Shown here: positions 1 to 6,660 of the stretch, one piece after another
Layout of the letters: the number at the start of each line of letters is the position of its first letter
Position numbering within the stretch: the stretch's first letter is position 1
Source of the DNA: Nitrospira sp.
Lineage (GTDB): Bacteria; Nitrospirota; Nitrospiria; Nitrospirales; Nitrospiraceae
Length of the DNA stretch: 10,619 bases
Assembly (NCBI GenBank): GCA_030456405.1
Contig: JAKDNQ010000061.1
Coordinates: forward strand, 1 to 10,619
Direction of reading: 5' to 3'
The notes under the pieces: generated by a model
What the model saw: only the letters and a program-made list of their open reading frames with translations
Told to the model about the DNA's origin: nothing
The model's database searches: none
Program-made: the position numbers and the translations under genes

Positions 1-290
1 CGATCAGAATGTGCTCGTTCGATGCGCGCAGTAAAGGGCAGCCTTGGCCACTCCCTTAACGAGAGATGAAAAGGATTGGAGGCCCTCGCTCGGGCTAATG
101 GCACGTCTCGGCGTGCCAGTGGGTGGGCGGGTGAGACCGTTGCGCGCAGTGGAAGCCCATCTAGCCCGCCTTCAAGGCCGAAGAGAAGATAGGGAAGCGG
201 TGGTCGCTCGACATGTGCAGTGGGGGACAATCCAGACCACCTCCTGAAAAGACGGTGGAGGGAAGGTGAAAGACCAGGACGGGCACTGTC
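1..290. other. Non-coding stretch beyond the 3' end of rsmA
   Basis: I find no convincing gene here. The reading frames are short, lack ribosome binding sites and match nothing I recognise. Bases 14-32 resemble bases 2692-2711 read on the other strand (17 of 19 positions), so the left edge looks like part of a dispersed repeat. Bases 99-118 form a 7-bp stem (TGGCACG/CGTGCCA) with a 6-base loop, and 82-95 could form a smaller GCCC/GGGC hairpin. The stretch is GC-rich and could be a decayed repeat, a structured RNA or the remnant of a gene. I cannot tell which. Confidence 0.5.
14..32 (+). repeat. Dispersed repeat fragment (GCGCGCAGT type)
   Basis: The 19 bases CTCGTTCGATGCGCGCAGT match the reverse complement of 2692-2710 at 17 positions. 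The two differences are C/G and T/C. That second copy lies inside the palindromic element at 2680-2753. A shared GC-rich word of this length in two non-coding places suggests one dispersed repeat family, although two copies in one window are limited evidence. Confidence 0.4.
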
Positions 291-1085
291 TCAACCGAGC
301 GCACGAGCGAGCCGGAGAAAATCTTCAACCGACAACGTCTCTGCTCGGCGGGTTGGAGCAATATCCAATCGCTGCGCTGTTTCGGTCACAGCATGAGGTT
401 CGTACCCTTCGTCGCGGAGGGAATTCACAAGGGTTTTCCTTCGATGCGCGAAGGCTGCTTTCACGAGCGCGCGAAATGCGATTTCTTTCTGCTGGCTGAG
501 CCTCGCGCGTTCATTCATTCGCAACAGCGCCACCGCCGAGGCCACCTCTGGCCTGGGGCGGAAACACTGTGGTGAAACGCGAAATGCTTTCGTGATATTT
601 GCCGCATACTGCGCCATGACGGAAAGCACTCCATAGTCTGTCCCGCCAGGCTTCGCCACCAGCCGATCGGCCACTTCGTCCTGCAACATAAGCACCATCC
701 GGGGAAACCGGCCCCGCTGGTCGAGTAATCGAAAGAGCAACGGAGTCGAAATGTAGTAGGGCAGATTGGCTACGACGACCGTCCCCATCGACAGGTTCTC
801 GACCGGATAGGCCAACGCATCATTACAGACCAACTCCACATTCGGAAGCTCCGCCTGTTTCGTTTTGAGATAGGCATAAAGCCGTGAATCCACTTCGATT
901 GCCGTCACGCGACCGGCCGCTCGGCACAGCGCTTCTGTCAGAATGCCGCGCCCTGGACCGATTTCCAACACATGATCGTTGTGACTCAGTTCTGCCAACG
1001 CGACGATCTTGCGCACAATGTTGGGATCGATCAGAAAATTTTGGCCCAGCCGTTTGTTTGGAGGAGGGAGATTTTGAATCGACAC
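291..1085 (-). CDS. rsmA: 16S rRNA adenine dimethyltransferase RsmA (KsgA)
   Basis: RsmA transfers four methyl groups from S-adenosylmethionine to two adjacent adenines in helix 45 of 16S rRNA, late in small-subunit assembly. The 264-residue length is normal for the family. Visible signatures are the N-terminal KRLGQNFL (residues 11-18), the SAM-binding loop EIGPGRG (41-47), an acidic EVD after the next strand (64-66), ND (88-89) and the N6-adenine methyltransferase motif NLPYY (107-111). The C-terminal part is the small helical RNA-binding domain. The start is GTG, chosen because the family's N-terminus begins just after it. It lies three bases after the stop of the preceding small gene, so translation is probably coupled. 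A pdxA gene upstream is a common neighbour of rsmA in bacteria. Confidence 0.96.
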   Translation of the reverse strand: MSIQNLPPPNKRLGQNFLIDPNIVRKIVALAELSHNDHVLEIGPGRGILTEALCRAAGRVTAIEVDSRLYAYLKTKQAELPNVELVCNDALAYPVENLSMGTVVVANLPYYISTPLLFRLLDQRGRFPRMVLMLQDEVADRLVAKPGGTDYGVLSVMAQYAANITKAFRVSPQCFRPRPEVASAVALLRMNERARLSQQKEIAFRALVKAAFAHRRKTLVNSLRDEGYEPHAVTETAQRLDIAPTRRAETLSVEDFLRLARALG

Positions 1086-1088
1086 AAG

Positions 1089-1415
1089 TCAATTCTCGCT
1101 GGAAGAACGAGGAGCCGCTTGCGCCAGTTGTTTTACCAGATCGGTCAAGGGGTTTTTGAAATAGTCGATGAGATCGGTAAACTCTTCTACCAGATCATTT
1201 GTAAATGAAGGTCCCGGTTGTAAGGCGGCAAACTTTTGCCCTTCTTTCTGGCCCAGGGATTCAGTGATAAGGGCACTCGTCCTCGATTTCCACTTGGCCA
1301 CTCGTTCCGCCCCGGCAACGGTGTTGAGTGTCTCCATAGTTTCGTGGAAAATTTGGTCCAATTCCTTCAACTGCTTCTGAAGCATGTCACGCGTCGCGTT
1401 CGATTGGTTGGTCAT
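1089..1415 (-). CDS. Small helical hypothetical protein between pdxA and rsmA
   Basis: A 108-residue soluble protein that I do not recognise. I chose the ATG at 1415 because GGGAG lies six bases upstream of it. A TTG immediately before it in frame would sit too close to that site. The sequence has no signal peptide or membrane segment. The N-terminal third (about residues 8-33, rich in Lys, Glu, Leu and Gln) looks like a long amphipathic helix or short coiled coil. A second helical stretch (about 75-100) holds acidic and hydrophobic residues, and the tail APRSSSEN looks disordered. It ends three bases before the rsmA start, so the two are very probably cotranscribed and translationally coupled. 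Function is unknown. Position alone hints at ribosome assembly or simply housekeeping expression. Confidence 0.8.
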   Translation of the reverse strand: MTNQSNATRDMLQKQLKELDQIFHETMETLNTVAGAERVAKWKSRTSALITESLGQKEGQKFAALQPGPSFTNDLVEEFTDLIDYFKNPLTDLVKQLAQAAPRSSSEN

Positions 1416-1434
1416 CAATGGCTCCCGTTGCTCT

Positions 1435-1517
1435 GGTCTATTTGGTTTATCTCGTTTATCTGGTTTGTTTCGTTAAAGTTTCTGTCAACCAAACAAACAA
1501 GACAAACCAAATAAACC
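1435..1517. repeat. Nine-base tandem repeats in inverted arms
   Basis: The left arm reads as consecutive nine-base units GGTCTATTT, GGTTTATCT, CGTTTATCT and GGTTTGTTT (1435-1470). The right arm, read on the opposite strand, gives GGTTTATTT, GGTTTGTCT, TGTTTGTTT and GGTTGAC (1517 back to 1484). The arms are complementary apart from transitions that would mostly allow G-U pairs in RNA, so a long imperfect hairpin is possible. The array ends two bases before the pdxA stop codon (1520-1522) and fills most of the gap between pdxA and the small downstream gene. A 3'-end hairpin or leaky terminator is possible, but there is no classical GC stem with a T tract. Confidence 0.85.
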
Positions 1518-1519
1518 TT

Positions 1520-2530
1520 TCACCAACGTCTTTTGACTAGCTCGGCTGCCAGCCGGATCGCCTCGATGAGACTACCGGGATCCGCAACACCTTTCCCGAC
1601 AATATCGAATGCTGTCCCGTGATCGACCGAGGTACGAATGATCGGCAACCCGACAGTCAGGTTCACGCAGGTGCCGAAGGCGACAAGCTTTAAAGGAATG
1701 AGCCCCTGATCGTGGTACAGGGCCACCACCGCGTCATAGTCGCCTCTCGCCGCCTTGCCGAACAGTGTGTCAGCCGGTAACGGATCGCTCGCACGAATGC
1801 CCTGGGCTTGCGCCGCGCGAGTCGCCGGAAGAATGACGCGCGCCTCTTCGTCCCCGAATAGTCCATGTTCTCCGGCATGAGGGTTCAACGCGGCGACACC
1901 GACCCTCGGTTTCTTTATTCCGAACAAATCTTGTAATGCCCGATGAGCCAACCTGATCGCTTTTTCTATCTTGGCCTGAGTGAGGAGTGCCGGCAACTCC
2001 TTGATGGCGACGTGAGTCGTCACAAACATGATGCGAAGCGGTCCACCGACGATCATCATGCCCGATTCCGGTGTCGCAGTCAGGTCTGCGAGCAATTCCG
2101 TATGGCCGGGGAAATGACAGCCTGCCAGATTGATCGCTTCTTTGTTGATCGGAGCGGTCACGATGCCATCGATACAACCCAGCTGCGCAAGCTCCACGGC
2201 CTTCTTGATGAACAGCACGGAAGCCGCTCCAGTTTCAGGCGCCGCGACTCCACGCTGAAACCGCCCAAGGGGATGATCGAGCGGGTCCAACACAGCGAGT
2301 TGGTTGGGCCGTGGAGAAACTGTTTCGTGACCTTCGACACGAATCACGTTCATCCGAAGTTTGAGACTCTTGACCGTCTGCTGCATGACCGGGAACGAGC
2401 CGATGACAATCGGACGACACAGTCGCCGCAAGTCTGGTCTTATCAAAGCCTTCGCAATCACCTCCGGGCCGATCCCCGCCGGATCCCCCATCGTGATTCC
2501 AAGAAGCGGTTTGTCTTTCGTCTTCGTCAT
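1520..2530 (-). CDS. pdxA: 4-hydroxythreonine-4-phosphate dehydrogenase PdxA
   Basis: PdxA oxidises 4-phosphohydroxy-L-threonine with NAD(P)+, giving the aminoketone that PdxJ condenses into pyridoxine 5'-phosphate (DXP-dependent vitamin B6 route). The 336-residue product opens with the family signature GITMGDPAGIGPE (11-23). Metal-binding histidines fall in TTHVA (H173), NPHAGE (H218) and YHDQG (H273). Each is offset by seven from E. coli H166, H211 and H266, so spacing is fully conserved. PGHTE (141-145) matches the substrate-binding region. I chose ATG at 2530 because AGGAAA precedes it at good spacing and the family N-terminus fits. An in-frame ATG at 2548 and TTG at 2560 would add 6 or 10 residues. 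Upstream is a 250-base repeat-rich gap, downstream a repeat hairpin. Confidence 0.95.
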   Translation of the reverse strand: MTKTKDKPLLGITMGDPAGIGPEVIAKALIRPDLRRLCRPIVIGSFPVMQQTVKSLKLRMNVIRVEGHETVSPRPNQLAVLDPLDHPLGRFQRGVAAPETGAASVLFIKKAVELAQLGCIDGIVTAPINKEAINLAGCHFPGHTELLADLTATPESGMMIVGGPLRIMFVTTHVAIKELPALLTQAKIEKAIRLAHRALQDLFGIKKPRVGVAALNPHAGEHGLFGDEEARVILPATRAAQAQGIRASDPLPADTLFGKAARGDYDAVVALYHDQGLIPLKLVAFGTCVNLTVGLPIIRTSVDHGTAFDIVGKGVADPGSLIEAIRLAAELVKRRW

Positions 2531-2571
2531 GCTTTTCCTAACATTCATACCCTTCGCCAATCATTGATCGA

Positions 2572-2657
2572 GCAGGATGCTCAAAAAGGCCAGCCATCTC
2601 ACCCGCCCAACCCCGGCGCGCCAAGACGCGCCGTTCCGCAGGCAAGGCCGCAGCGAG
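2572..2657. repeat. Interrupted copy of the GCAGGATGC dispersed repeat
   Basis: The first 20 bases (GCAGGATGCTCAAAAAGGCC, 2572-2591) match the reverse complement of the end of the repeat at 9054-9179 with one difference. CAAGGCCGCAGCGAG (2643-2657) matches its next block with one difference. In the copy at 9054-9179 these blocks are about six bases apart. Here about 51 bases separate them, including the hairpin GGCGCG/CGCGCC (2615-2632, six-base loop). It therefore looks like a composite or an element with an insertion. It lies between the exchanger gene and pdxA, just outside the pdxA ribosome binding site. Confidence 0.7.
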
Positions 2658-2679
2658 CTGTCACTTTAAAGGGGTGGGT

Positions 2680-2753
2680 GGGATGATCCCAACTGCGCGC
2701 GTCCAACGAGGGCCTTCTCAGGCCGCGCGTTGCGCGAGCAAGGGGATCGTCCC
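2680..2753. repeat. GC-rich imperfect palindrome
   Basis: GGGATGATCCC at 2680-2690 is mirrored by GGGATCGTCCC at 2743-2753. Between them GCGCGCGTCCAACGAGGGCC (2695-2714) and the reverse complement of GGCCGCGCGTTGCGCGAGC (2721-2739) are loosely complementary. The whole is an imperfect inverted repeat of about 74 bases. Part of it (2692-2711) recurs at 14-32. It sits 29 bases after the stop of the exchanger gene and could act as a 3' hairpin, or it may simply be a mobile REP-like element. Confidence 0.6.
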
Positions 2754-2782
2754 AGCTACCCCATCCCCCTTTCCGCATCCGA

Positions 2783-3787
2783 TTAAAAGCCATAGAGGTA
2801 CACCACATATCCTATATAAAGGATCGCGCTCCCGCTCAGCAACCAGGGTCGCCAGAGTGCGCCCCACGCAGCCTGCGCTAGTAAGAAGGTCGCTGCGGTC
2901 ACTGCGAGCACCATGGTAATCAATGCCGTCGGGGCTAACGTCCAATCCGTGCCCAGAAGCCCGATCGAGACCGGTATGGTACCTTGGAAAACGATCGCGC
3001 CCGTAACATTTCCTACAGCCAGCCGATCCTTCTTTCGGTAGAGCCAGAGAAAACTGTTCGACATCTCGGGCAACTCGGTCGCCAAGGGCGCAACAAGGAG
3101 GGCCAGGATCAACGGAGAAATCGACAAGGCATGCGCAATCGTTTCTGCGGCAAGCACGAAGAGGTGCGCTCCAAGCGCGAGCCCGGCTAGACCGATGATC
3201 GCTTGAAGACCGATGAGTCCAAACGACGGAATTGCCGCCCTTCTGGCAAAAACCAGCGGCTCAAGCCCGCTCTCGCTCCCCCCCTCATCAGTCTCACTGA
3301 ACTTCAGCTTGACGTAATAGAGATAGAGCCCTATCAATCCGACGGCGGCAATGGCATGCGCCAGTTGAGAAGGAATAAACACGCAAGCCAGCGCCACGCT
3401 GTAGGCCGCCATAAAGAAGGAGAGATCGCCCCTCACATCGCGATAGTTCAATCGGAACGCGGCGGTTCGCTTTCCCAACCCGGCATACACCATCAACAAG
3501 ATCGCTAAGATGGGGATCACCAGAGTCGTCAGCATGAAGGGAGCGCCGAGGATCGCTCCCAGCCCCACCTCAGCTTCCGCATGGCTGTCACCGAAAAAAA
3601 TGGCAATGACAGGGATCGATGTTTCAGGAAGCGTGGTGCCGATGGCTGCCAAGACACCGCCAATCGCGCCCTCGGACAGATTGAACCGTTTGCCCACCCA
3701 CTCAATGGCGTTCGTGAAGAGCGCGCAAGCGCCCAGCGTCACAACGACAGAAACGAGGAAAAGGAGTGTATAGAGGAGAACCGTCAT
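2783..3787 (-). CDS. Cation/Ca2+ exchanger-family membrane protein (YrbG/CaxA-like)
   Basis: A 334-residue polytopic inner-membrane protein of the cation/Ca2+ antiporter superfamily, which moves Ca2+ or other cations against Na+, H+ or K+. About ten hydrophobic segments fall in two homologous halves split by a charged loop (about 161-183). The first alpha repeat carries AIGTTLPET (48-56) and the second APLATELPEM (233-242), both matching the GT-LPE ion-binding signature with its conserved glutamate (E55, E241). The later part of each repeat departs from the usual GN--GSN--N: it reads GLGAILGAPF (75-84) and GNVTGAIVFQ (259-268). Ion preference may therefore differ from YrbG. ATG at 3787 overlaps the larC stop as ATGA, so translation is coupled to larC. 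The true substrate cannot be read from sequence. Confidence 0.88.
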   Translation of the reverse strand: MTVLLYTLLFLVSVVVTLGACALFTNAIEWVGKRFNLSEGAIGGVLAAIGTTLPETSIPVIAIFFGDSHAEAEVGLGAILGAPFMLTTLVIPILAILLMVYAGLGKRTAAFRLNYRDVRGDLSFFMAAYSVALACVFIPSQLAHAIAAVGLIGLYLYYVKLKFSETDEGGSESGLEPLVFARRAAIPSFGLIGLQAIIGLAGLALGAHLFVLAAETIAHALSISPLILALLVAPLATELPEMSNSFLWLYRKKDRLAVGNVTGAIVFQGTIPVSIGLLGTDWTLAPTALITMVLAVTAATFLLAQAAWGALWRPWLLSGSAILYIGYVVYLYGF

Positions 3788-4989
3788 CCCCGGCCTATCG
3801 GCCGAACGACCCGCTGTGCGGCATAGGCGCGGGCCGCGTCTTCGAGTACCTCCTTTACGGGACGGCCCGTTCGTTCGGCGATTCGCTTGCAGTCAAGATA
3901 TTCCGGAGCTGCCTTGACCATTGCCTTGTTGACATCGGCAATCTTCATCCGAACGACTCCCCCGCGCACCTTCACCGAGACAAATCGTCGCGGGAGAATC
4001 TGTCGCATCACTTCACGAATCCGGACTCCTAATGCCGTCGTTTCCTGAAACATCACATCGAGAATCCGGTCCAGCTGCGCAGGGGCTGCGAGACAGGTCA
4101 GAACGACGCCTGGTCGCCCACGTTTCATGATGACCGGCGTCAGCGTCACATCGAGCGCCTCACATGCGAATAACTGCTCCATCATATATTCGTATATTTG
4201 CGGGTTGACATCGTCGAGGTTCGTTTCAAGCTCCAGCACGATATCCCGCTCGCGCACTCCTCGAGACGGCGGGTTGGAGAGGAACACCCGCAACGCATTC
4301 GGCCAACCATCGGGATCGGCATCGCCCGCTCCATAACCGATGGCGGTCGGTGTGATCATCGGCATGGGGCCGAACTCGGATGTCAATGTGCGCAAGAGGG
4401 CCATGCCCGTCGGCGTGGTGAGTTCACGGGAAGGGCCGGCGCTGTATACCGGAATCCCCTTGGCGAGAATGGCGACCGCCGGACCAGGCGCCGGCAATAT
4501 TCCATGAGCCGATCGCAGCGTCCCCGTTCCCACATTAATAGGAGAAGACGTCACACGGGTGACCCCCAACAGATCGCAGCAGATCAGCCCGCCGACGATG
4601 TCGACGAATGAGTCCAGGACGCCTACTTCATGGAAATGGACATGATCCTTGGCCACGCGATGGGCATGCCCTTCTGCTTCGGCTAATCGATCGAACACTG
4701 ATCGGCTCTGCTGCTTGATCGTATCGGGAATCCGACTTTTGGAGAGAATGGTCTGGATTCGATGAAGAGAGAGCGGCTTACGCAGTCCCGATGTGATCAC
4801 CACATCTACTTTCGTCGCGTGAATCGCCCCTCGATGCACCCGCCGCTTCCGGAGCGTGAATCCTGAAAGCCCAAGTCGCTTCAGCCCGCTCACCAAGCCG
4901 GAGAATGGAACCCCCACATCTACAAGCGCGCCAAGAATCATGTCGCCGCTGACGCCGGAATAACAATCGAAATGGAGATGTGCGCCCAC
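3784..4989 (-). CDS. larC: Nickel-pincer cofactor nickel insertase LarC
   Basis: LarC is the CTP-dependent enzyme that inserts nickel into pyridinium-3,5-bisthiocarboxylic acid mononucleotide, the last step in making the nickel-pincer nucleotide cofactor of lactate racemase and related enzymes. At 401 residues the protein is full length and unbroken, unlike the Lactiplantibacillus plantarum gene, which needs a programmed frameshift to join LarC1 and LarC2. Family signatures are HFDCYSGVSGDM (6-17), the histidine-rich HVHFHEVG (116-123), ETNLDDVNPQ (255-264), MKRGRPG (288-294) and APEYLDCKRIA (361-371). The start is GTG at 4989, with GAAGG six bases upstream. Its stop overlaps the start of the cation exchanger gene. 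LarB is encoded 0.9 kb away in a different operon. Confidence 0.93.
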   Translation of the reverse strand: MGAHLHFDCYSGVSGDMILGALVDVGVPFSGLVSGLKRLGLSGFTLRKRRVHRGAIHATKVDVVITSGLRKPLSLHRIQTILSKSRIPDTIKQQSRSVFDRLAEAEGHAHRVAKDHVHFHEVGVLDSFVDIVGGLICCDLLGVTRVTSSPINVGTGTLRSAHGILPAPGPAVAILAKGIPVYSAGPSRELTTPTGMALLRTLTSEFGPMPMITPTAIGYGAGDADPDGWPNALRVFLSNPPSRGVRERDIVLELETNLDDVNPQIYEYMMEQLFACEALDVTLTPVIMKRGRPGVVLTCLAAPAQLDRILDVMFQETTALGVRIREVMRQILPRRFVSVKVRGGVVRMKIADVNKAMVKAAPEYLDCKRIAERTGRPVKEVLEDAARAYAAQRVVRPIGRG

Positions 4990-5023
4990 GTGTGTCCTTC
5001 CCTCTAGAATTCAGACCGCGCCC

Positions 5024-5052
5024 ATCTTACCCAAGCCGCCTAGGAACGGCAA
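5024..5052 (-). promoter_or_regulatory. Candidate sigma70 promoter of larC
   Basis: Read on the minus strand, TTGCCG (5052-5047) and TAAGAT (5029-5024) are separated by 17 bases. Each matches the consensus hexamer at four of six positions. The position would give a leader of about 30 bases before the larC GTG. This is the only reasonable pair I found in the region, but matches of this quality also occur by chance. Confidence 0.45.
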
Positions 5053-5070
5053 TTAGTTCAGAAGTCTAGC

Positions 5071-5126
5071 AGGCTGAAGGCTGAAGTATTCGAAACTCCG
5101 AACCCCCGACCTTCAGCCTTCATGTC
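5071..5126. repeat. Seven-base repeats in inverted arms, upstream of larC
   Basis: AGGCTGA occurs twice in tandem (5071-5084). TGAAGGCTGAAG (5075-5086) is matched by a perfect 12-base inverted copy CTTCAGCCTTCA at 5111-5122, with a 24-base spacer. The intervening bases still keep a loose seven-base rhythm. It lies in the divergent gap, outside both candidate promoters. Unlike the other arrays in this window it does not touch a stop codon. Confidence 0.75.
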
Positions 5127-5174
5127 AAACGCGTCGCGCCTCTCTCGCTAGTCGCGCACTATACCGGCAATACG

Positions 5175-5203
5175 TTGACAGCCCATCAACGCTATGTTAT
5201 CCC
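5175..5203 (+). promoter_or_regulatory. Candidate promoter of the secreted-protein gene
   Basis: A perfect TTGACA at 5175-5180 is followed after 17 bases by TATCCC (5198-5203), a weak -10 matching at three positions. If used, transcription would begin near 5210, inside the longest open frame. That would favour the downstream ATG at 5266 over the one at 5194. Confidence 0.35.
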
Positions 5204-5265
5204 CAGTGGACTCACCCTACGTTTTGATCTTTCGCACCGACAATTTCGTAACGCGCTCATCCCTT

Positions 5266-5817
5266 ATGAAAATCCACCAGGCCTTAAGTACCTCCCCTTC
5301 AGAGCCATACAGATCGACTATCGGTCGGATGGCCTGGATGCTGTTCTGCATTGCGCTGGCCCTCTCGACCCCGCCTGACGCCTCGGCAAAATCGAAACCT
5401 CAACGAGCCCCGCGACCCGAGCCGGAAATCAAGATTCTCAACCTGGATGTCTCACCCAACCCCTATACCATTTCATCCGGCTCGCTACAGTTTTCCGCCG
5501 TAGTCAAGCTGCCCAAGGAGCTGGACGACGCCACACTGTTGGAAGTGTCCTCACTCATCACGTCGCCGTCGAAAAATTCGCTCCGTTTTCTGACCACCCG
5601 CACCAAGCTGGAACCACACGCCGCCTCGACCGACGGCGCCGCTTCTCCGCAAGTCTCTGTCCTCTTGATGTGGGACGGATTGGATCTGAATAAAACCCCG
5701 TCGGTGGCAGGGCTCTATCAATTCGAAGTGCGCGCCAAATTGCTGGCGAATGGTGAGAAGGGACCCAGAACGCAGATGGTGTCCTGGCCGAAACGGGGGA
5801 CGGTAGAAGTGAAATAG
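5266..5817 (+). CDS. Secreted protein with FlgD-like Ig-type strand motif
   Basis: I do not recognise a named family. From ATG 5266 the product has 183 residues. Residues 22-33 (MAWMLFCIALAL) form a signal-peptide core after two arginines, with likely cleavage after DASA (41). The next 15 residues are rich in Pro, Lys and Arg. The remainder alternates strand-like segments and ends in WDGLDLNKTPSVAGLYQFEV (136-155), which follows the WDG-D--G--V-AG-Y-F-V pattern of FlgD-type immunoglobulin-like domains. A periplasmic or surface beta-sandwich protein is the inference. The frame stays open back to ATG 5194, giving 207 residues. Neither start has a good ribosome binding site. ATG 5329 would leave a signal peptide without basic residues. 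The gene converges on larB, with a repeat hairpin between the two. Confidence 0.65.
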   Translation: MKIHQALSTSPSEPYRSTIGRMAWMLFCIALALSTPPDASAKSKPQRAPRPEPEIKILNLDVSPNPYTISSGSLQFSAVVKLPKELDDATLLEVSSLITSPSKNSLRFLTTRTKLEPHAASTDGAASPQVSVLLMWDGLDLNKTPSVAGLYQFEVRAKLLANGEKGPRTQMVSWPKRGTVEVK

Positions 5818-5820
5818 CGT

Positions 5821-5907
5821 GGCGTAAGGGGTGAGAGGTTAGGCGTAAGGGGTAATTACAGAACTCGATTTCTCGGAGTTCAGGAAGTTTACGCCTTACC
5901 CCTTACG
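5821..5907. repeat. Seven-base repeats in inverted arms between convergent genes
   Basis: The left arm is five units in perfect seven-base register: GGCGTAA, GGGGTGA, GAGGTTA, GGCGTAA, GGGGTAA (5821-5855). The right arm (5889-5907) reads TTACGCC, TTACCCC, TTACG. CGTAAGGGGTAA (5844-5855) and TTACCCCTTACG (5896-5907) are a perfect 12-base inverted pair. The spacer has its own GAACTC/GAGTTC hairpin (5861-5881). The array begins three bases after the stop of the secreted-protein gene and overlaps the last codons and stop of larB. A bidirectional terminator role would fit the convergent arrangement, but no T tract supports it. Confidence 0.85.
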
Positions 5908-6660
5908 TGGGTCTTCTCCCATCACGTTGATCCGATGCGCAAGACAGCCGGCTCCGAAACCGTTGTCGATATTCATTACCCCAACCCCCGCCGCGCAGGA
6001 ATTCAGCATCGTCAATAATGCCGCAAGTCCTCCGAAACTTGCGCCGTAGCCCCGGCTCGTTGGCACAGCCACGACCGGACAGGGAACCAACCCGCCAACC
6101 ACGCTTGGTAAGACTCCGTCCATCCCTGCGGCGACCACCACCACTCGGGCTTCCATTAGCCGGCTCTGGCGCTCCAGCAACCTGTGAATGCCGGCCACGC
6201 CCACGTCATAGAGCGTCTCAACATGGCTTCCCATCACCTCCGCCGTGACTTTCGCTTCTTCCGCGACAGGAATGTCCGAAGTGCCGGCCGTCATCACCAA
6301 GATGTGCCCTTGCAGCCGCCGCTTCGGGTCACGGATCGACACAATGCGCGCCTCGTCATGATAGACCGCTCGGCGGTCAAGCCGCTTGATGAGGCCGGCC
6401 ACTTGGCGAGTCGCACGCGTCGCCAACAACGGACGGTGGTGTTTCAACAGCGCTTTCGCAATGGCGCGAATCTGAGCCGGCGTCTTACCCTCGCAGAAAA
6501 TGACCTCGGGAAATCCCTGCCGTAATGACCGATGGTGATCGACAGACGCAAATCCAAGATCCTCATAGGGCAAAGTGCGGAGCTGCCCGATCGCGGTCTT
6601 CACGGGCAGAGCGCCTTTCTGTACCTCAGTCAACAATCGTTCAAGCGCCTCAGGGTTCAT
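5896..6660 (-). CDS. larB: Pyridinium-3,5-biscarboxylic acid mononucleotide synthase LarB
   Basis: LarB carboxylates the pyridine ring of nicotinic acid adenine dinucleotide at C5 and cleaves off AMP, the first step of nickel-pincer nucleotide synthesis. The product feeds LarE and then LarC. The 254-residue protein has the PurE-like core: AGTSDIPVAEEA (125-136), VVVAAGMDGVLPSVVGGL (174-191) and PTSRGYGASFGGLAALLTML (200-219). The NSCAAGVGVMNIDNGFGAG segment (220-238) contains C222, which aligns with the catalytic cysteine (C221) described for the L. plantarum enzyme. I chose ATG 6660 because it overlaps the gpsA stop as ATGA and follows GGAGAAAGGG. The longer open frame would only reach back into gpsA. 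The last residues, RKG and the stop, are encoded inside the repeat array at 5821-5907. Confidence 0.94.
   Translation of the reverse strand: MNPEALERLLTEVQKGALPVKTAIGQLRTLPYEDLGFASVDHHRSLRQGFPEVIFCEGKTPAQIRAIAKALLKHHRPLLATRATRQVAGLIKRLDRRAVYHDEARIVSIRDPKRRLQGHILVMTAGTSDIPVAEEAKVTAEVMGSHVETLYDVGVAGIHRLLERQSRLMEARVVVVAAGMDGVLPSVVGGLVPCPVVAVPTSRGYGASFGGLAALLTMLNSCAAGVGVMNIDNGFGAGCLAHRINVMGEDPRKG

Noticed and set aside
44..247. Plus-strand open frame of 67 codons near the left edge
   Set aside because: It has no ribosome binding site, an arginine-rich composition typical of GC-rich non-coding DNA, and no recognisable motif.
279..298. Word GGGCACTGTCTCAACCGA resembling a conserved segment of 23S rRNA
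   Set aside because: The resemblance stops after about 20 bases and half of it is inside the end of rsmA, so I treat it as coincidence.
1943..2686. Long plus-strand open frame of 247 codons
   Set aside because: It lies antisense to the conserved pdxA gene and its residues show no family pattern. The open frame is a by-product of pdxA codon use.
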